Both the position numbers and the translations under genes were made by a program. A stretch of DNA of 64,000 nucleotides from Crossaster papposus (lineage: Eukaryota; Echinodermata; Asteroidea; Velatida; Solasteridae). The notes below the pieces were generated by a model. It saw nothing but the letters and a program-made list of their open reading frames with translations. It had not been told where the DNA came from and ran no database searches. The stretch is from the NCBI GenBank assembly GCA_037893245.1, contig JBAIAA010000654.1, positions 372,001 through 436,000 of the forward strand, read 5' to 3'. Positions 45,701 through 56,918 of this stretch are shown in pieces (the stretch's first letter is position 1; each line of letters starts with the position of its first letter).

Positions 45701-48700
45701 GGCCATAAAAGAAAATTGGCAATAAACTCTTAATCCTCTCAACTTTCCCATGACATGTGACTAAGTCAAGGGTCAACAATCAATCATCACTTTAACTGCG
45801 TAGTCCGTGTGTGATATGTGAAAACCACACCTCACACGCCCTCTAAACTCGTAGCCCAGATTTTAATTTGTGTACAGTTTAAAAACGGTGTACACAGTCC
45901 CCCAGCCATCCCTTCAATTTTGTCTTCTGTTCATCTTCCTCTGAATCACGTCACACATTTCTTGTTCCTTGGGATTTTCTCCACAAACGACCGATTTATT
46001 TTTTGTTTACCACAGTACAATATTAATTATATAAAGTATTCCTCATCGAAACTTTCGATGTATTTAGTACTAATTATTCGGTTTTGTTTAGCTATCTTTG
46101 AAATGTTGTTTATAAACATAAAAATACACCATTTGCAGATATCGATTTTCTTTTACTACGGCGTTATTAAGAAATATCTTACTTGTTTGAAAGTAAATAA
46201 TGATTCTAGGCATCCAGCAACATTACTGCGCTAGATATCCTGTAAAAAACGTGCCTCGGCCGTTTGAAAACAAATCCAGTTTTCTTGCTGTTTTCCTCGG
46301 TATCCATAATTATACAACTTCGGACAGGTCAGTTTTATTTACTATAAAATACGACCCCCAAGTTCACACACAATACTGATAATTCATGCAATTACAAATG
46401 GTGTATACTACATTTAATTCATTTAATTATTGAGCCCTGCTTTTCACCGTTACCACTTTTTAAAAATGTTTTAATTTTAATCGCCAAAAGCTGTTTGATT
46501 TGGTGCTTTCAATGATTTTGAAACCGCAAACGTTGCGAGATTAAAAGTCATTCAAACCATAGAGCAAAGAACACACTATTTGTCCGTTTTGTTCACAAGT
46601 GTTCTTTTCTAAACGATTCATAATGCCCCTTTGTTAACAGATGTCGTCTAAGTCTCTCGATCCACTCATTATTATGCTGCTAAGTTACAAAGACAGATCC
46701 GGAAAAAAATACAATAGATCTTACGACTATAGCAGCTAGTGAGTAAACCTTTTGTCTGCTTATTGTTACTGAATTAAAACGACATTAACGGAACCATACA
46801 CCAGCAAGTTGCTCTAAAATCTCACACCGTCCAGTCCGTCAACGCTCCCTACCATTCCAATCAAAAGATTTCTTTTGTCACAAATGCACAATTATTCGAC
46901 CGGGGAGGGGGGAGGAAGGAACTACATGTTCCATTCTCCTCGTCTGTGTGTGTATCATGAACAAAGAGATGACGCCCGCTGGAAGAAAGTCTAGAAGTCA
47001 AGTTCGACGACCCCGACGCGACCTATATCCGGCTAAAGAGCAGCTGTCGAGTCTCTATTCAAGGAGACACGCGTGCCCTAATAAGCCTTTCGCTATAATA
47101 AGCCAAGCCTAACGGCCATAAATTTGCACTTGCTAAAATTGTTGACGAACGGCCTATTTTTTGTGTCCAACAGATTCGTCACGAAGAAATAGCTTTTGTG
47201 AATTCGACACTAATAACCCAAACTAATTATCTGTAATGTTAGGCTAGATGGGCTAATTATCCAATGATCGGAACACCAAACTCCCTCTGCCGTTTCTGCA
47301 ACTGTTATTGTTTGCCGCCGTTCATATGCAATCTTTTGTGTAATTCGCGAGGATTGCAATAACCCATCTGGCTAAGTGACGCGTCTATTTAGGCTAATCG
47401 GAAGGTCAAATGAAATATACTTGAATGGAGACTACTGATGTCGACCTTACCTTTAGGTTTGCTGGTTTACGGCCGGGTCTTCCTTTCTTGTACTGCTCTG
47501 CGAGTCTGAAAGAATAATTATGATCATGGAAATTTAGGAACTTGCATGATTATTTTGTTGTCGTTTACACCAGAAGCTAATTTCATGGAGCACCTATATA
47601 ATTATATATGATTTTACCATTTGTTATTTGCATCAATTTGTGGTGATATATTTAGTATAAGCTCGAGTTTTTCCGATATACCCCTGTTTGTTTCTCGTTT
47701 TAATTTCTGGCACGGATCGAATGTCTCCGTTTCTAAGAACAGGCTTTTGCAAGAGACAGAAATTTTAGATATCTCGGTTTGAGATGGCTAGGTATTTAAT
47801 CACTTAAAACAACATCTGAAAATTTCAAACCCCAACAACAATTCAAACATTGCAGAGGAAAAAAAAAAAAAGTTCAGATTATGCGATCAGACCATCAGTA
47901 TAATTACTTTTTGATTTGACCAAGAAATGGCGGGAATGACGAAAGCAATATCCGCTTGACGAAAAAAAGACGCAAAAGATGAATTTTTTGGCCATATTAT
48001 GCATTTTCTATCGACATCTTCATAAGCGATATAATGTAATCGAATAAACTATTCTACTTTCTAAAGAATGAAACTGCTTGGTCAACGCGTTTAGCGGAAT
48101 TAAAATGTACACTATGTTCCCATGCTTAATGCCAACTACACTCGTTGGACTCGAGTACAGTAATACCGACTGATTTGAGCAACAGGGGAGATTAAACAAT
48201 AATACATAATTCCCGAACCACAAAGCTCATATTAACCCACAGCTTTGGCAAATTGTAACCTCATTTATCTGTCGGATTCTTTTCATTAATTAAATGGTTT
48301 ATGTTAGCAGTACACGAGGCAAGGCTTCTTATACACGGACTGTTGCACCTGGTAACTACAAATAGTGTTAGGGAAGATAGTGTTACATCTATGAACAAAA
48401 ATCTGAAATCGGATTTGTTGGAAGAGAGACGGTTGAGAGCTCGAATATTGCTTCTCTACAAAGCAACTAACTATCTTGCAGCCATTGATATCAACACATT
48501 CACCATCAACAAGGCAGCTAGTCAACATTCCATAACCAGACAAACATCAGCCACCTCGTAGCAGTCCTTCCCACTCAGAAGGACTGCTACAAGTTTTCCT
48601 TTCTCCTATATACGAACGACTGCACAATGGAATTCTCACCCAGTATTAATAAAGCAATCACCCACATTAGAAAACCTGAAACATCAGCTAAGTTACAGCA

Positions 48701-51700
48701 ATTTGCTCAAACTGACCAGGGGAGCTCTTCACTAAATGCTTGCTACCTTGCTCCGCTTCATCAGCGCCATGTGCTAGATGTCCACTAGATTGGAGGTTGC
48801 AGTAGCTAGTAAGAGAGGCAGATGCCTGCGTCACGTGAACACATGGCGCACACGCAGCAACATGGGACTAAAGTGTGCGGCGCGCTCATCACCAATTCGT
48901 AACACTGTGTCTTTATCGGGCGTAATCTAGATATAAATTATACGATCATTCAACCGACACGGAAAGCGTGGGACTCGAATGAGATCGCTTATGAATGCTC
49001 ATTGACTTACTGCATTATAGAACCATTAAACTTTCACCATATTTTAATCATTGCAGAAACCTTTAACCGGACATGCTTCCCGATGGTCGAGCCGTGCAAG
49101 CGAGCATAAGAACGTTTATCTTCCTGGATGGAGGATTCGTGTCTCGGTGTAGTCTGCCTAGAAGATATCCCGGCAGGTTGAATGACCCTGAACAACCTGC
49201 AGCGTATACTTAGTAAGCAGTTATGACGTCATCACTGGGGGGCGGGGGGAGACACCGCGTATCGGGTTAGGTAATACATGCAATATCAGATTTCTCCCGT
49301 TTAGGTCATGCTGGAGAGTGGCTTCCAAAAACGTTTAAAGAAGTGATTTCACCCCCCCCCCCCCCAACCTATCTCCGCCAAATGGCAGACGCTTCCGTGT
49401 TAAGCACGTCCTTTACGCTATTTATTGACTGCAATATGCGTATTTTTGAAAGCGTTCAGCTTAAACATATTATGACATGATAAACACTGAAGGTATTTTT
49501 TCTAGGGATCAGGCGTAAATGGACGTATAATGTTGGGTTTGCATCGTTATAAATTAGCACCAACAGTTTCCCTTTTTAACGGGCAAACCTTCTCAGTTTA
49601 TGAAATGCTCTCTGGTAAAATAACAGATAAGACATTTAATGCAGAGTTGTGAATGAGTTAGTCACAGGTCATGACAGGTCATCACAAGTCATTCAGTCTC
49701 TCAGTCAACTCACAAGCTATTTAAATGAACTTTGACAAGAACACGTTTGTTATTGTTTATCTTGATACTTCTGAACTGACGTGTGAAGTGACTATAGTGC
49801 CATTGACATGATTATAACTCTGACGTCACGCTTTGTTTGCATGTGCACTTTCCTTGTGTGTAGACATCGCAGATTTGTTCATTGAAAAAAAAAATAGGTA
49901 GAATAACAAGCAATAAAAAAGAAAATGGCTGCCATTTCTTGTTATCATAATTTTGTTCAAAGGTCAAATCTACGATGGCCCTATCACCTTTCTCACGAAA
50001 TACTCTGACTGTGTGCCGAAACGTTATGCTTTTATCATATAAAAGTGAATAATTCTATCACGTTGAGCACCAATCTGCCTTACTATTGGTGGATTTCGTT
50101 CCCAATTGGCTCTCATACAAAGCGGACATATCCAATGTAAACCAACGGGCCGTTATTATGTCCGAGGTCTAATAAATTTATCATGATTGAATGACTTGAA
50201 GTACAGGGGCTTCGTACACCCGTATAATAAGTCACTACTCTTTGAATAAAAACAGACAGAAAATACTGATTGTTGAATACCTCAAACAACTTGACTCATT
50301 TTCCTAGCCTAGTAGTAAATAATGTAAGTGTATTAAAACTGCTGCAACTTTTTCTGCACGACTAGAATTACTTGAAATATTCAAATCAAATGAAATAAGA
50401 GGGCTTGCGTATATTCATTTTAATTTAATGGAGATAATTGTTTATAAATATAACGCACCTCTAATTTAAATCCACGAATTCCACACAGACAACAGTATTG
50501 ACACAACAATAAATGTCGACAATTGATATCGATACACTCCACTCGATACCTCAATGTGTCCTTGTAATCGATAACTTAATATCGATACTGCGCGGATATT
50601 TCCCGTCCAGATACCAACCAAACTCGCGTATAAAATGCTATAACGATTGATACCTATACACGATACCTATTCAGATATGCAGTTTCTAATTGCAAAGGAC
50701 CTCGAGCTATTTATAGATCTGGAGAGGGCGACTGTTGCGTAAATGCAGACTGTTTACCAGGAAAAAAGATAGCGCATGACATGACACCATGGAGACACAA
50801 TGTGTGTACTGAAGTCACCATCTTAAAGGGACACGCATGACCAAAGCACCATCTTAAAGGGACACGCATGACCAAAGCATCATCTAAAAGGGACACGCAT
50901 GATCTAAGCACCATCTAAACAAGTACGTAAATCAAGGAGCGCGCTCGCATATCAAGCATCGCGCAATCTTAAAGTTACGCCGTCTAAGCTTGAACAGGTC
51001 ATATTAAAGTGGAAAGCTTAAAGTGATACCTTTCTTTGGAATAACTTAAAATGCATCAATTTATTTTGTAATTAAAGGACATGTATTACGATTGACCGCA
51101 TATCGACAGAGAATAATATTTAGGATAATTACGTGGGACGTTTGAAAGACGCATCAATTCTATAAATATAATCTTGACCACGTTGACATTTTAAATATCA
51201 TCCTCCTGCGATACATGAAACAACAGAATTGTGACACTTTCATTTTGAGACATTTCGTTTCCAAATCAACTTTCAAAACAGCAAACGATCCCGTCTCAGA
51301 ATACAGCAGCTTTCATTTGCCCTTTTCCTTCCGAGAAAAACGTGAACCCTAGTAAATAACGAAACATTAATTACTTGAAATGTTTTGGATTGTTTGCCCC
51401 CCCCCCCCCCCCCCCCGGTATGGGTCGTGAGTTTTATTTGACTTGAGATATGTTACTTTACGGTTGCCATGGGAATGTATATCGGTGCGTGTGCAATATT
51501 CAAAGACGAAATTTTGTTTATACAGCCGCGTTTATATCTTGTAAATCAAGTCGTCAAAAGTTTAATGACATGCTTTTGTGAAGAGGAAATTATAATTCCT
51601 GCCACTGTAAATTTGTATGTTTGTATTTGATAAATACTATGTGCAGTGATTCAAAAAACGGTACCTTGTGGAGACCTTAATACAATGGGGACAATTGGAA

Positions 51701-53414
51701 TGAAAAGGTCTCCACAGGGCAATGTCTGAAGATGAATAGGTCTCCACAGGGTTTCACGAAGTACACTCAAACTCAAAACTTGATCTCCTTTTTTATCTAA
51801 ATCAGTGAATTTTTCGAGAGAGCAATCGCATTGACAACTGGTAAAATTGCAACATTCTGTTTGGTTTATCACTAAAAAACGGTGCTTGCAAAATCAGTAC
51901 TAATGGACGCATTTACGATTCCTATTATTGTATTAGAATGGTTACTTAGACGTGCGTGTACAGTCAGTACACAGCGAGTAATGACGTCAGCTCTGTACTT
52001 ACAAGCAAATACAACTAACAAGCTCGATTAAGTATTGGAAATAAAAAAAATCACGCTATGTTTACTTCTTTAGTAGCCCACCAACAAAACACCGAAAAAT
52101 ACTGGTCGATGAATACGTCACGGCTGTCTCAGCACATAGTCTGACGTCATTCGGTAAACCACAGTTCAATCGTTCAGTCAGCACAGCTGATCGGCTGATC
52201 GTAATGTCTTTGAGTTCAACCATGGAAAAACGAGAATTCCTCCATGGTTCAACCAATCTCTAGCTCTATGCACACAGAAGTTCGTTTACATTTTCCAACT
52301 TAACATGAATATTCTGAATGATGAGTTTAGAATGTTTAAACACACACACACAACAAAACGCAATAACATAATGACGTCACGCTTTGTTTACATGAGCCCT
52401 CTATTCGTAAGTCGCTCTCGTACCCAAGGGTCCCATAAAGAAAGCGAATTTGTAAACAAACCATGACGTCATTATAATTAGGGCTACCCTGTAAAAACCG
52501 TAGTGTTAATTTAACACCAATCGGTATCTATATAGGACAACTCCAGTAAGGGTTAACACCACATGGTCCTATATAGACACCAACAGTGTAAACTTATTGC
52601 AGTGTACATGTATATACAGGTTGACAATTCAAACAAGTCTCACGCAATAGATGATGTGCCTCTGTTTACATCTGTATTAAAATGTGCCCGTCAATATGCG
52701 CACGAATCATGTTTTACATAAATTTGGTCAAGAGATGACATCAGAGGTCACATAATTCAAAGGCGATCTGACCTGCGAGGTCAGTCTTTAAGCAAATTTT
52801 ATGTAAAACACGATGGGTGCGCATCACTGCCGGGCGCATTTTAATACAGATGTAAACACGTGACGTCAGAGGGCACATCGTCTATATGGGCGTGTCACTT
52901 GGGTATGACGTCATCGTGTGACGCCATCACCCTTTTGGGGAACTATAATTTCATCTCAATTAGGCAATAAGCCTGTGTATTTATGACGTCACTCTTTGTT
53001 TACACGTGCAATTTCTTACAGGAGCCAGTTCAGGACGACGGTTTCGTTGTCCCATAGAAAAAGTGAATCACATGTAAACAAAGTGTGACGTCATTGGTAC
53101 ACTTTGCTACCACGGGGCTCAAAATCTTGAGAATAGTCGAACCGGCAAATCAGTAGGCCAACACTAACAAATGTATACGCTGTTGTTTTGTTGTAAATAA
53201 CATGTCAATACGGGCATGTAAGTGTCCTTGACGAGAACATCGACTCAATTAAAGTGTAACCGCGACTTGAAAACAGAAAGAGGTACACATAAAACATTAA
53301 CAGGGTTATACCATAGAGCAAGGAACACGATATGGGACCAAGAGACCCCCCCCCCCCCCCCTTAGTACCCCATACCTATACACTCTCTCTAGACTATTGT
53401 TACCTAACGCGTGC

Positions 53415-53460
<46 letters not shown>

Positions 53461-56400
53461 ACCCTCCCCCTCCTCTAAAAATCTAAAAACAATTCCTGGG
53501 AAACCACACAATTCCGCAAGCACAATGACCACCACAAAGAAGGGAGTTCCGTCCCCTCTGTCTCATTTCTCGCTTCATATGCCCAATCTACTGAGAATTC
53601 TATGCCGATGTTAACCATAGAGCAAGGCTGAGGGAAAACTGGGTTAGGGTTACCCAGGTCCCTTGATAAATACAACAACAAGAACCACTACAAGAGATAG
53701 TTTATAGTGACTTCCCATATTAACAGGATATAGCTTATATAAATACCCTGATCGCATTCCATATGCTATTGTACTTAATCTATTGGCCTTTGGGTCCGGG
53801 GTCCGGGGTAGGTGCAGACGTCGATTCACGGACGTCGATTCACGGCATTGTCAGGGTTATTATTGTCTCTGTTCTGGTAAACAGTCAATTGTCGGTCCAG
53901 GCGAAACGGGACGGGTCTGTAATTGGTTGGATACCGGGAGGCTTACCTTTCCTCGAATTCCAAGATCAGCACAGGATCTAGTATGTTATACTCTGGCTCC
54001 CACGTGTTCATCCTGCAAACAAAAACGACACACCGAGAATGTTTAGATGTCAACTTCCTGATAATATCAAACACCCGAAAATATGGGTCGTATACAGTGT
54101 TGAAGTTCTGTTCATCGAATAGACATGGACCTTTAGGGTTTTTTTGTTTTTAATCTTTGTTCGGTATTATTCAACATAAATCTGAACCGGAAAACATGCA
54201 AGTTTCAGATCTTCAAGTTTCATCGTTTTAATGACCTCAAGTCCTCAACTGAACCATTGCCGCAAATGTTATGAAATATTTAACGATTTCAGATTAACAA
54301 CTTGTTTTCTCTCATTCCATCTTATCTTTGATATAGGGGGTCGAAGCCCTAACGCAACTCTGCCCCATCCACGCATGATGAGTCATTATGTCGGGTGAAT
54401 TGGAAACATCCATATCGTCGTCTCCCTAAGGTGCTTCGACATCAAACCAGCTTTAGTCACGGTGTCACGTTTCAAACAATATTTCCAACATCTCCACGCA
54501 ACTGCTCATCATACCTTTTTACTATAAATGTTCACCAAAAGAGTCCAAAACTAGACTTTCAGTTGGAGGATAACAAAATAATTATTCGGCTTGTCTAAAC
54601 TGTTTCATCCTATTTCTTAACTTTGGGAAGCCCTCCCAATCACTAATTATCTCCGTGGCGCAACGTAGCCGGCGCCTATACCGACATACAGGTTAATTAT
54701 TGGGAGTTACTATATATTAACGGAGAATCTTTGTTGGTGTATTATTACCACAAAGCAGCAAGTCTGTGTACTGATGACGTCACACTTTGTTTACTTGTGT
54801 GTTTTCTATTGGACAACGAAACCGTCGTCCCAAACTGGCTCCTATAAGAAAGCTGGCGTGTATATAAATGTGACGTCATCGATACAGAGGCTTAATATCT
54901 ACTTGTCTACTCCTTTTAACTGTGACTTCGCCTCATACTAACTCCAACAACAACTCTGTAAATGTGACGTCACGGTAGGTACCTGTTTGTATGTTGTTTA
55001 CTAAACAAATATACAGTTTTTTGTATACGCAGGTTGTACCTTTGGTGATAGGAATTGGTTTTCCTCATCAACCTTGCCTTCATGATTTTAATAATATAAA
55101 CTAAATTGTATATTGTCCTTTTGATGTAATTTGTAGATTTATATGTGGAGTGAAATAAAACAATAATGATGAAAATAATAATACAAATTAAAATAATTTA
55201 CTGTTTTGTCCGGTGTCAACATTTTCCACCTTTGTTTTGGTGTGCGTCTTTATCTTCAAATCCCAAAATTCCGTTCGATTTGGAAGGGGGCGTAGTTATA
55301 GTTACGAAAACGTGACGGTTTGTCTCGTACCAAAACAGGGCATAAAGAGACCTAACTAGTTCGACATACGCTTCACGGGAATGATGACGTCATGTTACTA
55401 TATATACCTGCTAGGGCAGCCTTTCCACTTGACAAGGAACTCAACTTTCCCCTGTAAAACAGAAAAGAAAACGAAAAGAAACGAACTTACAATTAGTTTC
55501 GAGTGGAGAAAATCTAAGACTTAAAAATTGATAGTTTTTAAAGGAAATTTCAATATTTGTAGAAAGAAGATATCTATTCGAGGGTCCTTTTGTATAATAC
55601 AGCTGAAATTAATGTCCTGTGAGTCTGGCATTGGTTTAGGAACTGATTAATTAAAGTGCTTGTTAGAAAGGGGAAATGGGGGCTATTTACACCCACAAAT
55701 CATGATCGCTTCCCGCGCCCCCTCACATCCGTAATTGTGAAGCACATGGTAAGTATTATTAAGAAGGTTAGTATACATGTAAGCAAGGAGAAAATCCTGC
55801 AGGAAATCTAATTTCAACCTTTTCCCGGCTCAACGCTTTAGCAGCTGAAAAAATCCCACAATACATAATTAAGGGTGTTAATAGATACAAACACAAACAC
55901 GCTTGACTGTGCATAATTATTTCAGCCGTTCAGTGTTCCGGTTTTCTGATTCGAGTCCCCCTTCCATTAAAAAACTAAATTGCCCAAACCTGGGGAATTG
56001 TTGCGCAATATATCACGCTATTCGATATAAATGAATTGATACTGAGTCACGATGTAAGCCTCGTGTGAGGCCAGGGTGCACATATAGAGACCGGCGATTC
56101 GAGCTATAGCTGGTTTGAAGAGCGTGGGTGGATTTCTAAACCCAAGCCCTGGAGGTAAGAGCAGCCGTCACGTCTGCGACTTGCTAAACAAGAACTGCGA
56201 CATGTACATTATACACGGGCCGAAAGGCCATCTAATATTATTGGTTGACTCTACCATTATACTGACTGACAATACATCACTCTACTTGTTATGTTAGCAT
56301 TTAATGATCTCCGGTATAGTGTCTATGCTCTATACACTCTAGCACATTATGCGACCGCTTCCAATCAATAATAATTAAACTCAACTGTTGAATATTGCAG

Positions 56401-56918
56401 TCAGAATCTATTTTAGTATTTACTTTATGAAATGCAATTTCTGTGCCAATTTATTTAATTTGTGGAACTCGAAATATAATGACCACATTCCAAACAGTAT
56501 ATTATATTATACAATTGAGCTCTTTCGGTATTACCGGTATACGATGTAAGACAGAACACATAATAATATATAATACCGACTTAAAATTGAATTAAAAAAA
56601 ATAAAGATGCTAATTTTCATGTTACGAATAAAACATCGGGGTACAACCAGTTAATTTTAAATGTCCAATTAATATTATGGGGACTCAATTTAAACACGTT
56701 ACATTGCACTACAATTAATTTACTATCTCTTGTTTTGACTACTGACTGCCATGGGTACTCTCAACTGTGTTTGTTTATTGCTTTTTACAGACCAAACTGA
56801 CCTTCAAGTTCAGGTCAACCCGATAGCCGATAGTTACATAAGCCTCACGGTGTATACTCACGTGTCGAGATCGTCTTTTCTTGATGCAATCAGCAATGAA
56901 AACTTGGTCTCCATCCAT
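42115..56918 (-). CDS. Polycomb CBX-family protein, gene B (5 coding exons, 276 aa)
   Basis: The coding sequence joins 56918-56862, 55451-55408, 54012-53947, 47505-47451 and 42723-42115. These total 831 nt, open throughout, with every intron GT/AG. Residues 6-56 form a chromodomain (VFIAD, EFLVKWKGC, NTWEPEYNILD). Residues 57-74 carry an AT-hook-like basic motif (KKGRPGRKP). Residues 75-276 hold a charged N-terminal part, a Pro/Ser/Thr-rich middle and a C-box (about 242-276, VTNVTIGDVTIAITESST then GFF). Known relatives are PRC1 subunits that recruit RING1. The odd point is Cys31 where Trp (or Tyr/Phe in HP1) closes the methyl-lysine cage. The second Glu of WEPEEN is also Tyr. Histone reading may therefore be weak or altered, while RING1 binding looks intact. 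Gene A follows 12 kb downstream on the same strand. Confidence 0.93.
45365..45678. mobile_element. fold-back element with ATGGCGGAC in both arms
   Basis: The left arm (45365-45508) and right arm (45562-45678, inverted) share CACTGACCTCTA, GGATCAT, GAAGTCGG, GTGCAACATGGCGGACCC and GAGCCAATGAAATGTC. Arms are roughly 85% alike by eye. A further inverse of the outer end (GGTGTAGAGGTTAGTGG) closes the left arm, giving a nested palindrome. Confidence 0.85.
46060..46400 (+). repeat. dispersed repeat R1, longer copy
   Basis: It contains TTTGCAGATATCGA, TTATTAAGAAATAT, GATTCTAGGCATCCAGCAAC, GCGCTAGATATCCTG and GGACAGGTCAGTTTTA. The order is the same as at 58430-58790. Confidence 0.75.
47451..47505 (-). 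CDS. gene B exon 4: AT-hook-like linker
   Basis: This 55-nt exon has acceptor TTCTTTCAG and donor GTAAGG, phase 2 in and phase 0 out. It encodes LAEQYKKGRPGRKPANLK. The core GRPGRKP resembles an AT-hook and the AT-hook-like KKRGPKPK motif found at the same place in vertebrate CBX proteins. Minor-groove DNA binding is inferred from that resemblance. Confidence 0.92.
48301..48710 (+). pseudogene. 3' relic of a second LINE reverse transcriptase, frameshifted
   Basis: Plus-strand frames read SVTSMNKNL, then LLEERRLRARILLLYKATN, then, after a stop and a frame change near 48560, YIRTTAQWNSHP and LENLKHQLSY. This order (SVT-M-L, L-RR-ARL-LYK, RT--WN--P, L--FK--L) is the standard C-terminal end of CR1/L2-like reverse transcriptases. 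It lies in intron 3 of gene B in the opposite orientation. Upstream domains are absent. Confidence 0.72.
52370..52493. repeat. CRE-arm fold-back family, copy 2
   Basis: The ends are ATAATGACGTCACGCTTTGTTTACA and the inverse TGTAAACAAACCATGACGTCATTAT, with a unique centre. TGACGTCA is present in both arms. Confidence 0.85.
52503..52592. repeat. small fold-back element
   Basis: TAACACCAATCGGTATCTATA plus TAGGAC pairs with GTCCTATATAGACACC plus AACAGTGTAAAC across a short centre. Confidence 0.7.
52647..52885. mobile_element. palindromic MITE family P1, copy 4
   Basis: It is a complete 239-bp copy, the same length as at 12587 and 18845, with ATAGATGATGTGCC and the inverse at its ends. Confidence 0.88.
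52983..53098. repeat. CRE-arm fold-back family, copy 3
   Basis: ATGACGTCACTCTTTGTTTACA pairs with TGTAAACAAAGTGTGACGTCAT. The centre holds GGAGCCAGTT and GACGACGGTTTCGTTGTC, shared (inverted) with the copy at 54772. Confidence 0.87.
53416..53460 (+). repeat. poly-C run of 45 bases
   Basis: This is an uninterrupted run of C, the longest pure homopolymer in the window, about 490 bases upstream of the gene B exon 3 donor on the plus-strand map. Confidence 0.98.
53947..54012 (-). CDS. gene B exon 3: end of chromodomain
   Basis: This 66-nt exon (acceptor TTTGCAG, donor GTAAGC, phase 2 in and out) encodes MNTWEPEYNILDPVLILEF, EE and a split Arg. The ending EFEER matches the FEERE segment that follows the chromodomain in other CBX proteins better than gene A does. 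Confidence 0.94.
54013..55407 (-). other. gene B intron 2
   Basis: It contains a CRE-arm fold-back at 54772-54889 (copy 4) and an AT-rich stretch at 55080-55210. No exon is seen. Confidence 0.65.
54772..54889. repeat. CRE-arm fold-back family, copy 4
   Basis: The left end is GATGACGTCACACTTTGTTTAC and the right end ATGTGACGTCATC. The centre has GACAACGAAACCGTCGTC and ACTGGCTCC as in copy 3. Confidence 0.83.
55408..55451 (-). CDS. gene B exon 2: chromodomain core with Cys in the cage
   Basis: This 44-nt exon has acceptor CTGTTTTACAG and donor GTATAT, phase 0 in and phase 2 out. It encodes GKVEFLVKWKGCPS plus two bases of an Arg codon. Trp28 is present. The next cage position, three residues on, is TGC (Cys31) instead of an aromatic codon. 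TGG to TGC is a single base change, so a sequencing error should be excluded. Confidence 0.94.
55452..56861 (-). other. gene B intron 1
   Basis: AT-rich, with no repeat longer than a few units and no exon recognised. A 60-codon plus-strand frame at 56115-56297 has no supporting signal. Confidence 0.6.
56862..56918 (-). CDS. gene B exon 1: start and first chromodomain strand
   Basis: This exon has 19 codons, MDGDQVFIADCIKKRRSRH, then the donor GTGAGT in phase 0. The ATG at 56918-56916 sits five residues before the conserved VF, the usual distance in CBX proteins, so the start is convincing. Phe7 is the first aromatic cage residue. Confidence 0.9.

Larger units (their letters stand above)
42724..47450 (-). 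other. gene B intron 4 (4.7 kb)
   Basis: It contains a TTGAT pentanucleotide run (43406-43431) and a 17-bp tandem repeat TTAACGCTGTTGCACAT (about 44394-44501, six degenerate copies). It also holds a single-arm F3 copy (about 45095-45235), the fold-back at 45365 and an R1 copy (about 46060-46400). No exon is seen. Confidence 0.65.
47506..53946 (-). other. gene B intron 3 (6.4 kb)
   Basis: This intron collects many insertions. They are the LINE relic (48301-48710), C runs (about 49351-49364, 51397-51416, 53347-53360, 53416-53460) and a single-arm F3 copy (49895-50100). A 31-bp tandem repeat lies at 50817-50929 (CACCATCTTAAAGGGACACG-type). Two CRE-arm fold-backs, a small hairpin element and a P1 copy follow (52370-53098). 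No exon is seen. Confidence 0.65.
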
